From assembly GCA_037892935.1 (NCBI GenBank), contig JAYXKI010000005.1, forward strand, positions 1,984,001-2,048,000: a stretch of DNA of 64,000 nt. Direction: 5' to 3'. A program made the translations under genes and the position numbers. This DNA is from Phlebopus portentosus (lineage: Eukaryota; Basidiomycota; Agaricomycetes; Boletales; Boletinellaceae). Every line of letters begins with the position of its first letter. Position 1 is the stretch's first letter. The notes under the pieces are model-generated. The model searched no databases. It had not been told where the DNA came from and saw only the letters and a program-made list of their open reading frames with translations. Of this stretch, positions 33,523 to 44,884 are shown in pieces.

Positions 33523-35462
33523 GATGGTTTTTGTTCAAAGTTGGCACAGGCCGGGCGATAAGAATCCTCATAGCGACGATCTCGACAACGTCGCATCACG
33601 TCGCGCTCGTCGCGATCGAAATAATTTTCGCACACATTAGGCGGATAGAGCCTATACTTGTGACCTTCAAAGAAACGCGTCGACACCGATCCCTTGAAGC
33701 GCCACATGCATCAGTAAAGTAGAACCTACCTTATTTTTACTCCTGTGTCACGGTTGTGAGCTGAGCCCAACTTGAACGCGTAGCCGACCGAAGAATTCAA
33801 TATTAATATTAAATTTTGAGCAGCCTAAGATCACGTGAGTGAAGTAATTCGTCTGCACCGCCATATCGAATTCAATCAATTCTTACGATTACTACGTCGC
33901 ATATCCACCAGCATGCAACAGACCCCACTTGCAAAAGGCTTCTTATCTGCGTTCATCATGCAGCTTGGGGCAAGATCAAGTGCTATGTGATATTCAATAC
34001 ATGCCTCGTGATTTATCGCTTTCATAATCGCGAAGTTCGTTAGTCGGAACAGATTTCAGTGACTCTTGATACTACGATGTCGTCGTAAGCGGTTATGTAT
34101 TCTGCATTACTTATCTCAAAGATTTGTCGTCATTTCACATGGTATCTATGCCTCCATACTGTCATTGGGGACCGTATTCCGGACCAGCTTTTCATTCATT
34201 CACGAGTTACACGGAAGGCTCCTCCAATGACATGATTTCCTAATCTTATGACCTAACTTCTTTATTCTTTCTTGAGCCCTTCATCCCTTTCGGGATGCAT
34301 AAAAGCATTGGAAATTTTGCACATCGAAGATCATTTCCTCCCCCCTAGTCTCGATATCCATCTGCTTTATCGTCAGCACGTCGACGTCGTGAGCACTCCG
34401 AAGAGCAGAGGATTTCTATAAGTTCTATTTGTTCCGCATACCAGGCTCTCGGGAATGTCTTCAGAGAACATCCGGCTTCCTTATCCGTATACTCCTTGGC
34501 GTACAGTTTCGTAAGGTATGCAGTTCTCGACCATTCTTCCGAAACCCAGGAAAGCTTATGAAGCAACAGACTTGCGTCGTCATCCCCGGGTACCGATCTT
34601 TCAAGCACGTGTCTCGCCAGGTTTTCTTCGACTGCTACGCATAATTTCGATCAGTTCTTTGTTCTCGAAAGACGCCATTTAGCGACCTGGGTATCGCAAG
34701 CTCAAGATCTGTCTCATCGATAAACCCATGATGCATGGAGGATTCTACGTGGCCATACCTGCTGGCCTTGATCGTTTTGCGTTTCGGGACAGAAGTACCG
34801 TCATTTTTCGGAGCTCCGAAATTGTCCAGGTATTTAAGGCCACCTTTGATACAGAACCGATCAATAACTCTTTCTTGTACCACCATTTGTTGCCCTCTTG
34901 CCGCTCATCAATCCTATACGTAGGGCTTACTCCGAAGTCTCAAAGTCTAGACCATTGGATTACAAGGCCAAGGCATTCTCACCATATCATTGGTTTTACT
35001 CCATGCTCAGGTAAATCAAATTTCTCCTTCGTATCGTATTGTCTGTCTCACCTCTTCATTTCATCAGACACAATCCATGTCGTGATGAGACATGTCAAGG
35101 CAGCGACGACTCAATCGCCGCGATATTGTGGAAGTCCTGTGACTCAAGCGAGACGTGTGGCCAGGTTGATTGTGATAGAAGCGTCATGACTACGATTTGC
35201 AAGGTAAGCTACTCAGACGACTTACTACAACTTTAGGGCTTATCTTCATGCGTTTGCTCCCTCTAATCCTCTTCTGTGTGTCAATATTTATCAGTCACAA
35301 CAGAGCATTTGCCCCGTCCACTTCCATGTCATCGTCCAGATGTACGAACACTTCTTTGTGGCCACCAGCATGCTTTTATTAGGTATACCAGCTCTTCGCA
35401 TTTCCTGCGAAGAACTGGTGTCGAGAACATCTCATTCGTCTGGTCGCGGCCGTCGTTCTCGA
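33523..35462. other. Gene-poor stretch, possible relic at 34.3-34.9 kb
   Basis: No gene with a known domain. Two minus-strand ORFs (34635-34886 and 34345-34608) would join into one reading (EQRTDRNYA / VAVEENLARHVLERSVPGD) if one base near 34640 were removed, with no splice signal between them. They may be a frameshifted relic of an unrecognised gene. The rest is empty. Confidence 0.35.
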
Positions 35463-36047
35463 TCAGAGCAGACCATCTACTCCATCTAATTCTATGGCGT
35501 CGTCGTCCTCGAAGAAGAGGCTGTCGATAATAAGCCATGAATGCAGATCCTGGGGCGATACTATCAGTTTCGATCTTGTAACGGGAATAATGGAAAGTAT
35601 ACTTTTCGTGTACGAAATCGTTAACTTCCTCTTGCCCTTCGCCTTCCTCGTTGAAAAGGGCATGGAATTCTTCATTGGTTTGATCCACGCCAAACTCGAC
35701 GGTCCCGGATTCTCGGGCATCGCCGATTTCGATGACCACGGGAATATGATGACCGAGGATGAATTAATCCATTGGGTCCTCTTCTATTCCTCCATTAAAC
35801 TATGCTATGTCCTGGACGATTGGGTTTCCTGGATGACGTCAAATAGATTGAGATTCGGCGGCTGTTCAATTGGCTCTTCTCGAACGTCCTCAAGAAATTG
35901 AGGGAGCGGGGAGAGAGAGGGGGGGAGGGGGGGTAAGGAATCCATAGTCGAGGACCGCGCCGTCTGCGATGTGGGTTCCAAAGTGACCGTTCGCCCATGC
36001 CCCCATTGCAGAAGCGCTTCGTTTAAAGCGACGAATTCGATTTGCAT
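35463..36047 (-). pseudogene. Array unit a, divergent and frameshifted
   Basis: Recognisable pieces: LNEALLQWGHGRTVTLEP, PLPQFLEDVREEPIEQPPN, then in another frame VIEIGDARESGTVEFGVD and NEEFHALFNEEGEGQEEVND, and an exon-2 counterpart DLHSWLIIDSLFFEDDDAIE ending at 35463. At least one frameshift (near 35820) and stops separate the pieces. The most diverged unit with a complete layout. Confidence 0.55.
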
Positions 36048-36406
36048 GTCTTCTTCGACAATAGGTCAGGCTATTGGTTGGAAATGCGGTGCAGGAGGTA
36101 CGTCGAATTTTGCCATTGTGCCTAACTGGATGTAGGCAGGAGACAAAGAAGGCGAAATTTTTCCAAGCCACCTTATACTCTTGCAGCACATGACGGTCAC
36201 AGCAAACTACAAGCCACATTCCTGCGCTAACACTATTTAGCTTTTACCGGCTGGTTTTTTTTTCTTTCTTTTTCTTTTTTCTCTGTTTCTACGGTCACAG
36301 TTCAGGGAAGGAGGACGCGTAACAGAGACCTGCATTGAGATGGTTGGCAGAGTTCGCCCTGCACCTTGCCTGGCGACGACCTGCCTATACAGTTATTGAC
36401 TGGCAA

Positions 36407-37052
36407 TCAAAGAAGGCTATCTACCTCGTCCAACTCCATATCATCGCTGGCGTCACTGCCCTCCTCTTCCTCTATCGTCTCAAAGAAGAGACCGTCGATG
36501 ATTACACCGGCATGGTCATCCTGGAGTCTTATCATCAGCATGGGTTGGTAATAGGACGACTAGAAGGCATACCTCTTCGTATGTGACATCATTTTCTTCG
36601 TCTTCGTCGAAGATCGCGTGGAACTCGTCGAAGAGAAGATTTATGTCGAAGCCGACGGGCCCAGGGTCCTGGGCATTATCGACTTCGATGACCATGGGAT
36701 CTAATGGCCCATAGATGAACTCATCATTTGGGACCTCTTCCATCCCTGCGTTGAAGACCGGTATGTCCTGGACGAGCTGGTCGTCTTGGACATCGTCTAA
36801 CAGAGCGAAATCAGGTGTTGGCTCGTTTGGCTCCTCCTGTGTCTCCTCAAGGAACTGCGGCAGCGGCGTCAGAGGTGGAGTCAGAAGGCCGTGGTTGATA
36901 GCTGCTCCGTCGGTAAATTGAACTCCAAAATGCACCTCGGGCCAGGGCACCCATTGTAGAAGAGGTGCAAGGTTGTTCTCATTGTCCCCGTTGATGAGAG
37001 GCAAGGGCAATGGCAGGAGAAGGGGGGCGAATAGGGGGTTGAAATCCGGCAT
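36407..37052 (-). CDS. Acidic two-exon protein, array unit b
   Basis: The start at 37052 gives MPDFNPLFAPLLLPLPLPLI. The body is rich in Asp, Glu, Pro and Leu: LLQWVPWPEVHFGVQFTDGA, INHGLLTPPLTPLPQFLEE, DDVQDDQLVQDIPVFN, NDEFIYGPLDPMVIEVDN, GPVGFDINLLFDEFHAIFDE. Exon 1 ends TYEE at a GT donor near 36570; exon 2 starts near 36520 and reads DDHAGVIIDGLFFETIEEEE, ending DDMELDEVDSLL with TGA at 36407. I do not recognise the family. The earlier in-frame ATG at 37127 would add 25 residues; MPDFN is chosen because the units agree from there on. Confidence 0.68.
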
Positions 37053-37329
37053 TCTGTCGCAAGCGTGGTTGTGGTTGGAATAATGAGAGACCGCTCCCAA
37101 CAAGCCACCTTTATTCTTCGGAGACACGTGATGTCGTACAGGTTTGGCAATGGGGTTTCAGGCCACCAACGCCATGCTTTCAGTCTTCCTCTTTCAAGCC
37201 CTTGATGTGTGCTGTGTCTAAGGCAGGAGACATGCTCTATAGAGTCTCATGCTTTCTTCGACATTTTATTTTACAAGGCAGTCTCTTGCTTTACTTCAGA
37301 CCTCTATCAGCGGTCAGAGTAGACCATCT

Positions 37330-37730
37330 ACTTTGTCCAATTTGTCTCGTTTAGGGATGACGGATCGCTTGGAACTCATCGAACAGAAGATTTATGTCGA
37401 ACGCGACGAGCCAAGGTTCCTTGGCATTACCGACATCGATGACTAAGGGATCTAGAGGCCCATAGATGAATTAATTCATCGACAGGCCCTTCCTCTATCC
37501 CTTCATATATGTGTGGTGTGCTCTGGGCCATTGGGCCGTCCCGGACGTCGACTAATGGAGTGAAATAAGAGTCCGTGGTTGAGGACCGCGCCGTCTGTAG
37601 CGTGGATTCCGAGATGATCAGCTGTCCATGCTTCCCAGTGTAGAAGTGCTCTAATTGTCTTCGTCGATGAGAGGAAGGGAGATTGGCTGGAAGTGAGGTG
37701 GAGGTGAAACGTCGGAACCTGGCATTATTG
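37330..37730 (-). pseudogene. Array unit c, decayed remnant
   Basis: Nucleotide similarity to exon 1 of its neighbours persists (the blocks around the GPLDP/VIEVDN and FDINLLFDEF codons at 37375-37465), but the frame is broken by stops and large parts are missing. It most resembles unit g. Confidence 0.55.
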
Positions 37731-37860
37731 GGTTATGGATAAGGATTCAATGGCCTTACATTCTTGTAGCACAGGATGATCATGCCAGGTCACAGGAGTT
37801 ACAGTGTCCGCCCCACATCTTGCCTGGCGACAAGTCACGTATACATTTCTTGATCAACAG

Positions 37861-38531
37861 CTAAAGAAGACTGTCTACCTCATCCAACTCCATATCGTCT
37901 CCATCGTCACCTCTCTCCTCTTCCTCCATCGTCTCGTAGAAGAGTTCGCTGATGATTACACCGGCATGGACATTCTGGAGTCTTATTATCAGTATCAGTT
38001 GGTAACGCGTGAACGCGGGGGGAGGCATACCTCTTCATATGCGACATCAATTTCTTCTTTTGCTTCGTCAAAAATTGCGTGAAATTCGTCGAACAGAAGA
38101 TCGATATCAAAGCCGACGGGCCCATGTTCCTGGGCATTATCGACTTCGATGACCATGGGATCTAATGGTCCGTAGATGAATTCATCATCTGTGACCTCTT
38201 CTATCCCTTCGTTATTGAAGACCGGTATGTCCTGGACGAACTGGTCGTCCTGGACATCGTCTAGGAGAGCAAAATCCGGTGCTGGCTCGTTCGGTTCCTC
38301 CTGAATATCATCGAGAAATTGCGGGAGCGGCGTCAGAAGCGGGGTCAGGAGTCCATGATTGAGAGCTGCTCCGTTGGTTATTTGGGCACCAAAATGTGCC
38401 TCGGTCCAGGGCACCCATTGTAGAAGTGGTGCACCGGCGAGAGGGCCTAGGTTGTTCTCGTTGTCCTCATTGATGACTGGCAAGGGCAAGGGCAAGAGAA
38501 GGGGGGCGAATAGGGGGTTGAAATCTGGCAT
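37861..38531 (-). CDS. Acidic two-exon protein, array unit d
   Basis: The start at 38531 (MPDFNPLFAPLLLPLPLPVI) is followed by ENNLGPLAGAPLLQWVPW, HFGAQITNGAALNHGLLTP, LPQFLDDIQEEPNEPAPDFA, DEFIYGPLDPMVIEVDN and FDIDLLFDEFHAIFDEAKEE. The exon 1 donor follows VAYEE near 38033; after the intron, exon 2 reads NVHAGVIISELFYETMEEEE and ends MELDEVDSLL with TAG at 37861. Exon structure matches units b and f. About 205 aa, strongly acidic, no signal peptide or membrane helix; an unrecognised family. An intracellular acidic protein with activation-domain-like stretches is only a guess. Confidence 0.7.
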
Positions 38532-38881
38532 CCCGTCGCAAGCGTGGTTGTTGCTGGAATAATGAAAGAACAGAGAGACTGCTCCCAACAAGCCACCTTT
38601 ATTCTTTGGCAGCACGTGATGTCGAACAAATTTGGCAATGGGGTTTCAGGCCACCAACGTCATGCTTTCAGTCTTCTCCTTCCGGGCCCTTGATGGGTGC
38701 TGTGTTTAAGGCAAGGGACATTCTCGTTGGAGTCTCATGCTTCTCTCGATGCTGGTCGTGACTTTTATTTTACAGTTCAGGATAGGAGCACGCTTTACGG
38801 AGATCTGCGTTGAAGTGGTCGGCAGTGTCCGTCCTACATCTTGCCTGGCGACAAATCACATATACATTTCTTGATCGACAG

Positions 38882-39548
38882 CTAAAGAAGACTGTCTACC
38901 TCATCCAATTCCATATCGTCGCCGACGTCACCGCCCTCCTCTTCCTGCATCGTATCGTAGAAGAGCCCGTTGATGATTACACCAGCATGGTCATCCTAGA
39001 GTCTTATTATCAGTATCGGTAGGTAAAGGTACGAACAGAAGCAATACCTCTTCATATGCGACATCGTTTTCTCCATCCTCTGTGTCGAATATCGCATGGA
39101 ATTCGTCGAAAAGAAGATTTATGTCAAAGCCGACCGGCCCTTCTTCTGGGGCGTTATCGACTTCGATGGCCACGGGATCTAGAGGCCCATAGATGAATTC
39201 ATCGTTCGGGTCCTCTCCCATCCCTTCGTTGAGTTCGAATGTCCTGGACGAACTGGTCGTCCTGAACATCATCTGGTAGAATGAAACCTGGTGCTGGCAC
39301 GTTCGGCAGTTCCTGGACATCCTCAAGAAATTGCGGGAGCGGCGTCAGAAGCGGGGTCAAGAGTCCATGATTGAGAGCTGCTCCGTTGGTTATTTGGGAA
39401 CCAAAATGCACCTCGGGCCAGGGCGCCCATTGTAGAAGAGCCTGAGGTACACCGCCGAAAGGGCCCTGGTTGTTCTCATTGCCTTCATTGATGATGGGCA
39501 AGGGCAAGGGCAAGAGAAGGGGGCGAATAGGGGGTTGAAATCCGGCAT
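38882..39548 (-). pseudogene. Array unit e, frameshifted
   Basis: Starts MPDFNPLFAP at 39548, but one G is missing from the G-run near 39523 (five against six in unit d), shifting the frame to SCPCPCPSS. A second shift near 39240 restores NEGMGEDPNDEFIYGPLDP. Exon 2 (DDHAGVIINGLFYDTMQEEE-like, stop 38882) is intact. Flanks and intron are nearly identical to unit f, so the damage is recent. Confidence 0.7.
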
Positions 39549-39898
39549 CCCGTCGCAAGCGTGGTTGTTGTTGGAATAATGAAAGAACAGAGAGACTGCT
39601 CCCAACAAGCCACCTTTATTCTTTGGCAGCACGTGATGTCGAACAAATTTGGCAATGGAGTTTCAGGCCACCAACGCCATGCTTTCAGTCTTCTCCTTCC
39701 GGGCCCTTGATGGGTGCTGTGTTTAAGGCAAGGGACATTCTCGTTGGAGTCTCACGCTTCTCTCGATGCTGGTCGTGACTTTTATTTTACAGTTCAGGAT
39801 AGGAGCACGCTTTACGGAGATCTGCGTTGAAGTGGTCGACAGTGTCTGTCCTACATCTTGCCTGGCGACAAATCACATATACGTTTCTTGATCAACAG

Positions 39899-40562
39899 CT
39901 AAAGAAGACTGTCTACCTCATCCAACTCCATATCGTCGCCGACGTCACTGCCCTCCTCTTCCTCCATCGTCTCGTAGAAGAGCCCGTTGATGATTACACC
40001 AGCATGGTCATCCTGGAGTCTTATTATCAGTATCGGTAGGTAAAGGTACGAACAGAAGGCATACCTCTTCGTATGCGACATCGTTTGCTCCATCCTCTGT
40101 GTCGAAGATCGCATGGAATTCGTCGAAAAGAAGATTTATGTCGAAGCCGACTGGCCCTTCTTCCGGGGCGTTATCGACTTCGATGGCCACGGGATCTAGA
40201 GGCCCATAGATGAATTCATCATTTGGGTCCTCTTCCATCCCTATATCGTTGCTCGGAATGTCCTGGACGAACTGGTCGTCCTGGACATCATCTGGTAGCA
40301 TGAAATCTGATGCTAGCACGTTCGGCGCTTCCTGGACATCCTCAAGAAATTGCGGGAGCGGCGTCAGAGGCGGGGTCAGGAGTCCATGATTGAGAGCTGC
40401 TCCGTTGGTTATTTGGGCACCAAAATGTGCCTCGGGCCAGGGCACCCATTGTAGAACTGGTGCACCGGCGAAAGGGCCTAGGTTGTTCTCGTTGTCCTCA
40501 TTGATGACTGGCAAGGGCAAGGGCAAGAGAAGGGGGGCGAATAAGGGGTTGAAATCCGGCAT
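39899..40562 (-). CDS. Acidic two-exon protein, array unit f
   Basis: Exon 1 40562-40065 and exon 2 40012-39899, joined over a 52-bp intron (gtatgc...ctccag), encode 203 aa in one frame. It reads MPDFNPLFAPLLLPLPLPVI, LLQWVPW-type VLQWVPWPEAHFGAQITNGA, LTPLPQFLEDVQEAPNVLAS, NDEFIYGPLDPVAIEVDN and FDINLLFDEFHAIFDTEDGA; exon 2 gives DDHAGVIINGLFYETMEEEE, GSDVGDDMELDEVDSLL and TAG. The cleanest member of the array. No known domain; highly acidic C-terminal half. Confidence 0.72.
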
Positions 40563-40859
40563 TCTGTCGCAAGCGTGGTTGTGGTTGGAATAATGAAAGA
40601 AAGAGAGACTGCTCCCAACAAGCCACCTTTATCTTTGTAGACACGTGATGTCGCCAGGTTTGGCAATGGGGTTTCAGGCCACCAACACCATGCTTTCAGT
40701 TCTTCCTCTCTCGAGCCCTCGATGCATGCTGTATCTAAGGCAGGGAGCATGCTCTATATAGCCTTATGTTTCTCTTGATGCTACTTGCAACTTTTTATTT
40801 TACAAGGCAGCCCCTTACCAATGGTCAGAGTAGACCATCTGCTTTGTCTAGTTTGTCTC

Positions 40860-41295
40860 GTCTAGGGATAACTTGGCTGGGCTAGAATGATAATAATATC
40901 GGTGGAATAGAGGCATACCTCTTCGTATGCGACATCATTTTCTTCCTCCTCTTCGTCGAAGACCGCGTGGAACTTGTCGAAGAGAATATTTACGTCGAAC
41001 ACGACGGACTCAAGTTTCTGAGCACTACCGATATCAATGACCCAAGGGACTTCGGGGCTCATAGATGAATTAATTCATCGACAGGCCCCTCTACTATCCC
41101 TTCATAAATGTGCGGTGTGCTCTGGATAATTTGGTCTTCCTGGACGTCGTTTACCAGATTTATTTTCACAATTGGCTCGTTTGAATTTTTTTGACAGGAG
41201 CAGCGCCAGCTGGGGACAAGGGGAGAGGGAGGGAGGGGAACGGAAGCCCACGCTTGTATTTTGCATACTCTGTGATTTAGACACAGAAACGCCAA
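40860..41295 (-). pseudogene. Array unit g, decayed remnant
   Basis: Contains VVFDVNILFDKFHAVFDEEE and a VIDIGSAQ counterpart of VIEVDNAQ, then in another frame IVKINLVNDVQEDQIIQSTP. Stops and missing segments break the gene. It shares a GTGTGCTCTGG block and the ATGAATTAATTCATCG sequence with unit c, so c and g form a second subtype. Confidence 0.55.
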
Positions 41296-41300
41296 ATGTC

Positions 41301-41915
41301 AAGCCAGGGCTCCCATGTGCATTGTGCAGGGGCTCTTGCCAAAAAAAAGGGCAGCGAACTCATCGTCCTCATCGCCCTTGTCGAAGACAGGTAGAAGTGT
41401 TAATATTCTGGAGAAGACGCGAAGGCGCAGGTGGAATGTTGACACCCATCGTAGTGGTGCAATCAAAGCATTTGGCAGCCAAGGCAGGACAGCTCTGCCA
41501 GCGCTGGTCAGCGCTATTGTAACACCTCGCAGCCGTTCCTATCCATCCCCGTGTCCACATCCTTCAGAAAGCGTACGTGTATTCTTCTAAGTACGCGAAC
41601 AAAGACACATCCCCCAATGTCTTATGTAGTTCTTGTTATTTGTAGGTGAGTCCTACCCAGAAAGGGCCTGATCAATTTATTCTACCTTGCTAGTACTTAT
41701 TAATATCATATCAAAATATTTGACTGGGGAGAAACTATCTACTATGTAGACGCCGCTCAATTGCAAGGGTTGTGTGAACCATTTACCCCATACAGTTTCT
41801 TTGTATCGTCGTCATTGTCAGACTGCACAATACATCTACTATGTACTTGCTATCAAGTCGAGTTCTTGAACAAATTTTCATATTTGCATGCATACATAAA
41901 TAAAATGCATATATA
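41301..41915. other. Intergenic, no supported gene
   Basis: Short ORFs only (for example 41172-41590 plus), with G-rich and A-rich simple tracts. No recognisable domain. Confidence 0.45.
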
Positions 41916-42126
41916 CAGGTGGGTACAAAAAGTCTTCGGCCCCCCCATTTATGGAAGGTGATTTGCATGCCTTCTCGGGAAACAAACAACAGCGAAACGA
42001 GGAGATCCCTCACCTTTGCCGATGTGAGCAAGTTGGCGAGTGCTATCCGACGCTTATAGTACCAGATAGACCACGCAAATCCTCCTTCCTAAAGCAGGGG
42101 GGCCGAAGACTTAACGTACCCACCTG
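41916..42126. mobile_element. Tc1/mariner-type MITE, 211 bp
   Basis: The left end reads CAGGTGGGTACAAAAAGTCT then TCGGCCCCCC; the right end, reverse-complemented, reads CAGGTGGGTACGTTAAGTCT then TCGGCCCCCC. The arms are about 30 bp with three mismatches. TA flanks both ends (41914-41915 and 42127-42128), the duplication expected of Tc1/mariner elements. It has no coding capacity and its ends are unlike those of the element at 23.35 kb. Confidence 0.85.
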
Positions 42127-42768
42127 TATACATACGTACCAATAATATCCAACAAATCCAAATAAAGAAACACAAACAAAAGTAAATAAGTCCAGACTCC
42201 GCCACTCATTTTTTTTCTAACTGTCCTTCTTTTTTTCCTCTTTTATACGCATATGCCGAATTATTATTAGCTACAACCCTAGAAGAAAACGAGAGCTGAT
42301 ACTAATTACAATGTGTGTATATAGTACAATGGACAGCACGATGATCGGATGTGGGAAAACGAGAACTCATGAATTATGCATCATGAATCGGAATGAATTG
42401 TTCGTGAGTCCGCGAGACACCCTGATGCTTGGAGAGCTTGGAGGACAAGACGAGTCGAGAGCGAGAGAGAGGAGAGAAAAAGAAACGGGAAAGGACGAGG
42501 ACGGAGGTGACGCACGAGAGGAGGGTCAAAGCAAGATAAGAGTGAAGGAGAATGGAAGAGAGGCGAAAAGCGAAGTTGAGGATGGAAGACTGGGAAAGGA
42601 GATATTATGCCGGCGCTTTTCAGACCATAACAAGCCGGCGAAGTCGAGTCGATATGGACAAGAAAAATAACAATAGACGAACGGCACTGATAAACGACAT
42701 TAATACCTGAAAGGCAGAAGTCCGGGAATTCGTCATCGCACAACGCTGTAAAGCATATCAAACTCGAG
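42127..42768. other. 3' flank of the bZIP gene, no supported gene
   Basis: AT-rich then GA-rich (42440-42600). The ORF at 42311-42670 is low-complexity (Glu/Arg/Gly from the GA tract) and is probably not a gene. Confidence 0.45.
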
Positions 42769-44090
42769 TCAGGAACCAGTCTCCTTCCCCTGGTCCATGG
42801 TAACGCCATTACTCTCCTCCGGACCCTTATGTTGGTCATCTGGGTTGGCACCAGGAATGACAGGGTTGCCGCCAAGAGCGGTGATCTGGGCGTGCGCCTG
42901 TTGAAGCGCAGTCCTCAAGGCAGTATTCTCGATGCGCAGCTGGTCGACGAGCGCACGGCATTCTTCCCAACGCCGGTTTGCTTCGTCTGCACCAGCGAGC
43001 GCTGCATCGAGGAGCTGGGAACGTTGTTCCAGTGCCTTGACATGTCTGTCATGTAAGAAGAGGGTGTAAGTAGGGTTCGAGAGAAAGGGAAAAAAGGCGT
43101 ACTGATCGCGTCTCTCGCGGAATGCGCGTTGAGCCTTCCTGTTCTGCTCCGCCCGCTTGCTCGTGCTAAGCTGCCTCGAGTTGCTCGAACCTCCTGGCGA
43201 CTGGGGCTGCTGAGGCGTTTGAGGCTGCTGTGGCTGAGGTGGACCCTGCATCAAAGGGGGCCCGCCAGGTGCACCAGGCGGGGGCATCATGCCGGCCGTG
43301 GTATAATCCTGGCCGGGTGGGGGCGGACCAGGATGGTACGCATAGTGCATCGGCGGTGGGTAGACGCTGCCCGCCGGCGGGGGTAAGCCGGCATACACGT
43401 GCGGTGGCATGCCAGGATGGGGAGATGGATGGACCTGTTGCGGAGGCTGCTGCGGCTGCTGTTGGGACGGTGGCGGCATCTGCTGCTGCTGCTGCTGCTG
43501 CTGATGTTGTTGGCCATCATCGGTCGTGGAAGGCGACTTTCGCTTGCGGGTGTTGCGCATGGGGGGAGCAGGAGGGATCTCTGCGCGTAGAGCCATGAAG
43601 GATGTCATCGGACCACCTGCTATCGTGTTAGCCGGCGGGTTCTGTTGCTGCTGCTGCTGCTGCTGACCCTGCGCTTGTTGGTGAGCAGCCGCTACTGATT
43701 GTGTCGTCGAGCTCGCTGCTACAGCAGCGCTCTGCGGCGGGGTGGGCTGGGCACCAGCAATGGCTGAAGCGGGGATATTTGTAGTCTGCTGCTGGGCAGC
43801 AGCCGAGGCGATGGCATCCTTTTGCTCTACGAAGGTGAACCAAGACGTACGCGGAACAATGATAGGGAGGATGATGAGGCATATAGGGAAGAAAAAAAAG
43901 AGAAAGACACGGTCAGCTGTGACTGCTTATGTTAGAGGGAGGATGTGTAATACAGACGTGTAGACGAGTTGCTGTTGTTGTTGGTGTTGTTTGGTTGCTG
44001 CTGACTAGTGGTTGATTGCTGACCTGCAGCGGTAGAGTCGACCGCTGCGATATTGTTTGGATTGTTTGGAGCGTTGTCAGCAGCCGACAT
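42769..44090 (-). CDS. bZIP transcription factor, Gln/Pro-rich
   Basis: Three exons (44090-43958, 43826-43103, 43045-42769) give 377 aa. The DNA-binding basic region is KRAEQNRKAQRAFRERRDQH, Yap1-type in style (NRxAQRAFRERR), and runs across the second intron into a leucine zipper (VKALEQRSQLLDAAL, then CRALVDQLRIENTALRTALQ). N-terminal to this are Asn/Gln-rich (TSQQQPNNTNNNSNSS), poly-Gln and Pro/Gly-rich stretches (MPPHVYAGLPPPAGSVYPPP), likely activation regions. The C-terminus is short (GVTMDQGKETGS). The cysteine-rich redox domains of yeast Yap1 are not seen, so it is a Yap-like bZIP rather than an orthologue by domain content. Start MSAADNAPNN chosen as the first ATG with an in-frame splice. 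Confidence 0.9.
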
Positions 44091-44884
44091 TGGGACTCTC
44101 CAGCGATTGAAGGACGTGATGAATGAAATCGAGCCTGCGAAGGCGTGGAGGGAGAGAAATAATAATCTGGAGGATGCTCCTGCTTATGAGAGCGAGGGGG
44201 TTATGTGCTACGCGAGAGATGGTTGGATAAGTAAGGGCGCAAAAAGGATGACAGAGCTGACTCATGCAACCCACAGCCCTTTTATGGTCCTCGCTTTCGG
44301 CATCATGCCGGTCTATTGTTTCCGATCTCCGACTTTCTCCTCTCGGCTCTCCGTCCACAGCACAGCCTTGTCCCCCTTTCTTCCTCCTTCCAGACTTATC
44401 CAGTCGTTGTCCTCGCCGCAGCACTACTCTTCTTCAATCGCATCTTTGGCGCGACATTCTGCATATGCACGTATCGAGTCAGTTGAGGCATGGGAAAATG
44501 GGAGTAGCTGACCAATCACGGCTGACAGTATCACACAATCGACGGCACAGCATTACTAAATGTGACACCTCCCTCCCGGATCATCCTCCGCCGTCGCTCA
44601 TGTATGGCGCGGCAGATGATAAGCAAGTCATGAGCCAGTGCGAGCGAGACTCGGAATCGGAATCGGATTAATAGGCCGTCTTGACTCCCCCATCGTAAAA
44701 TATTATTAGAAATTATGAATACTTTTATGAAATGCGGTGATTGGCTAATAGGATAAACCGAATGTGTGTGTGACTTGTTCTGGATCAATGCTTGCGTAAA
44801 TCTTTTCGACTCACCGACGCCTGAATTTCTGGTCCTGTAGTCTAAACAGAGTGAGAGTGCAAGTTCTAGTTATTGTAGCAAGAT
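44091..44884. other. Shared divergent upstream region
   Basis: About 0.8 kb between the bZIP gene (minus) and PPT1 (plus). ORFs at 44053-44788 overlap on both strands and have no known motif. Promoters of both genes are expected here. Confidence 0.45.

Larger units (their letters stand above)
35463..41300 (-). repeat. Tandem array of acidic two-exon genes
   Basis: About seven head-to-tail units on the minus strand: two intact-looking with high confidence plus one more, one frameshifted, and three divergent or decayed. The best-conserved units repeat at about 1,017 bp (for example a shared block at 38751 and again at 39768), and the repeat covers coding exons, the intron and the intergenic DNA. 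Individual members are listed separately. Confidence 0.85.

Noticed and set aside
35494..35901. 135-aa plus-strand ORF
   Set aside because: Opposite strand of array unit a; the minus-strand reading matches the other units.
35463..41300. CRISPR-like or bacterial repeat array
   Set aside because: Repeats are about 1 kb gene units with introns in a fungal genome, not short spaced repeats.
42311..42670. 119-aa Glu/Arg/Gly-rich plus-strand ORF
   Set aside because: Encoded by a simple GA-rich tract in the 3' flank of the bZIP gene; no domain.
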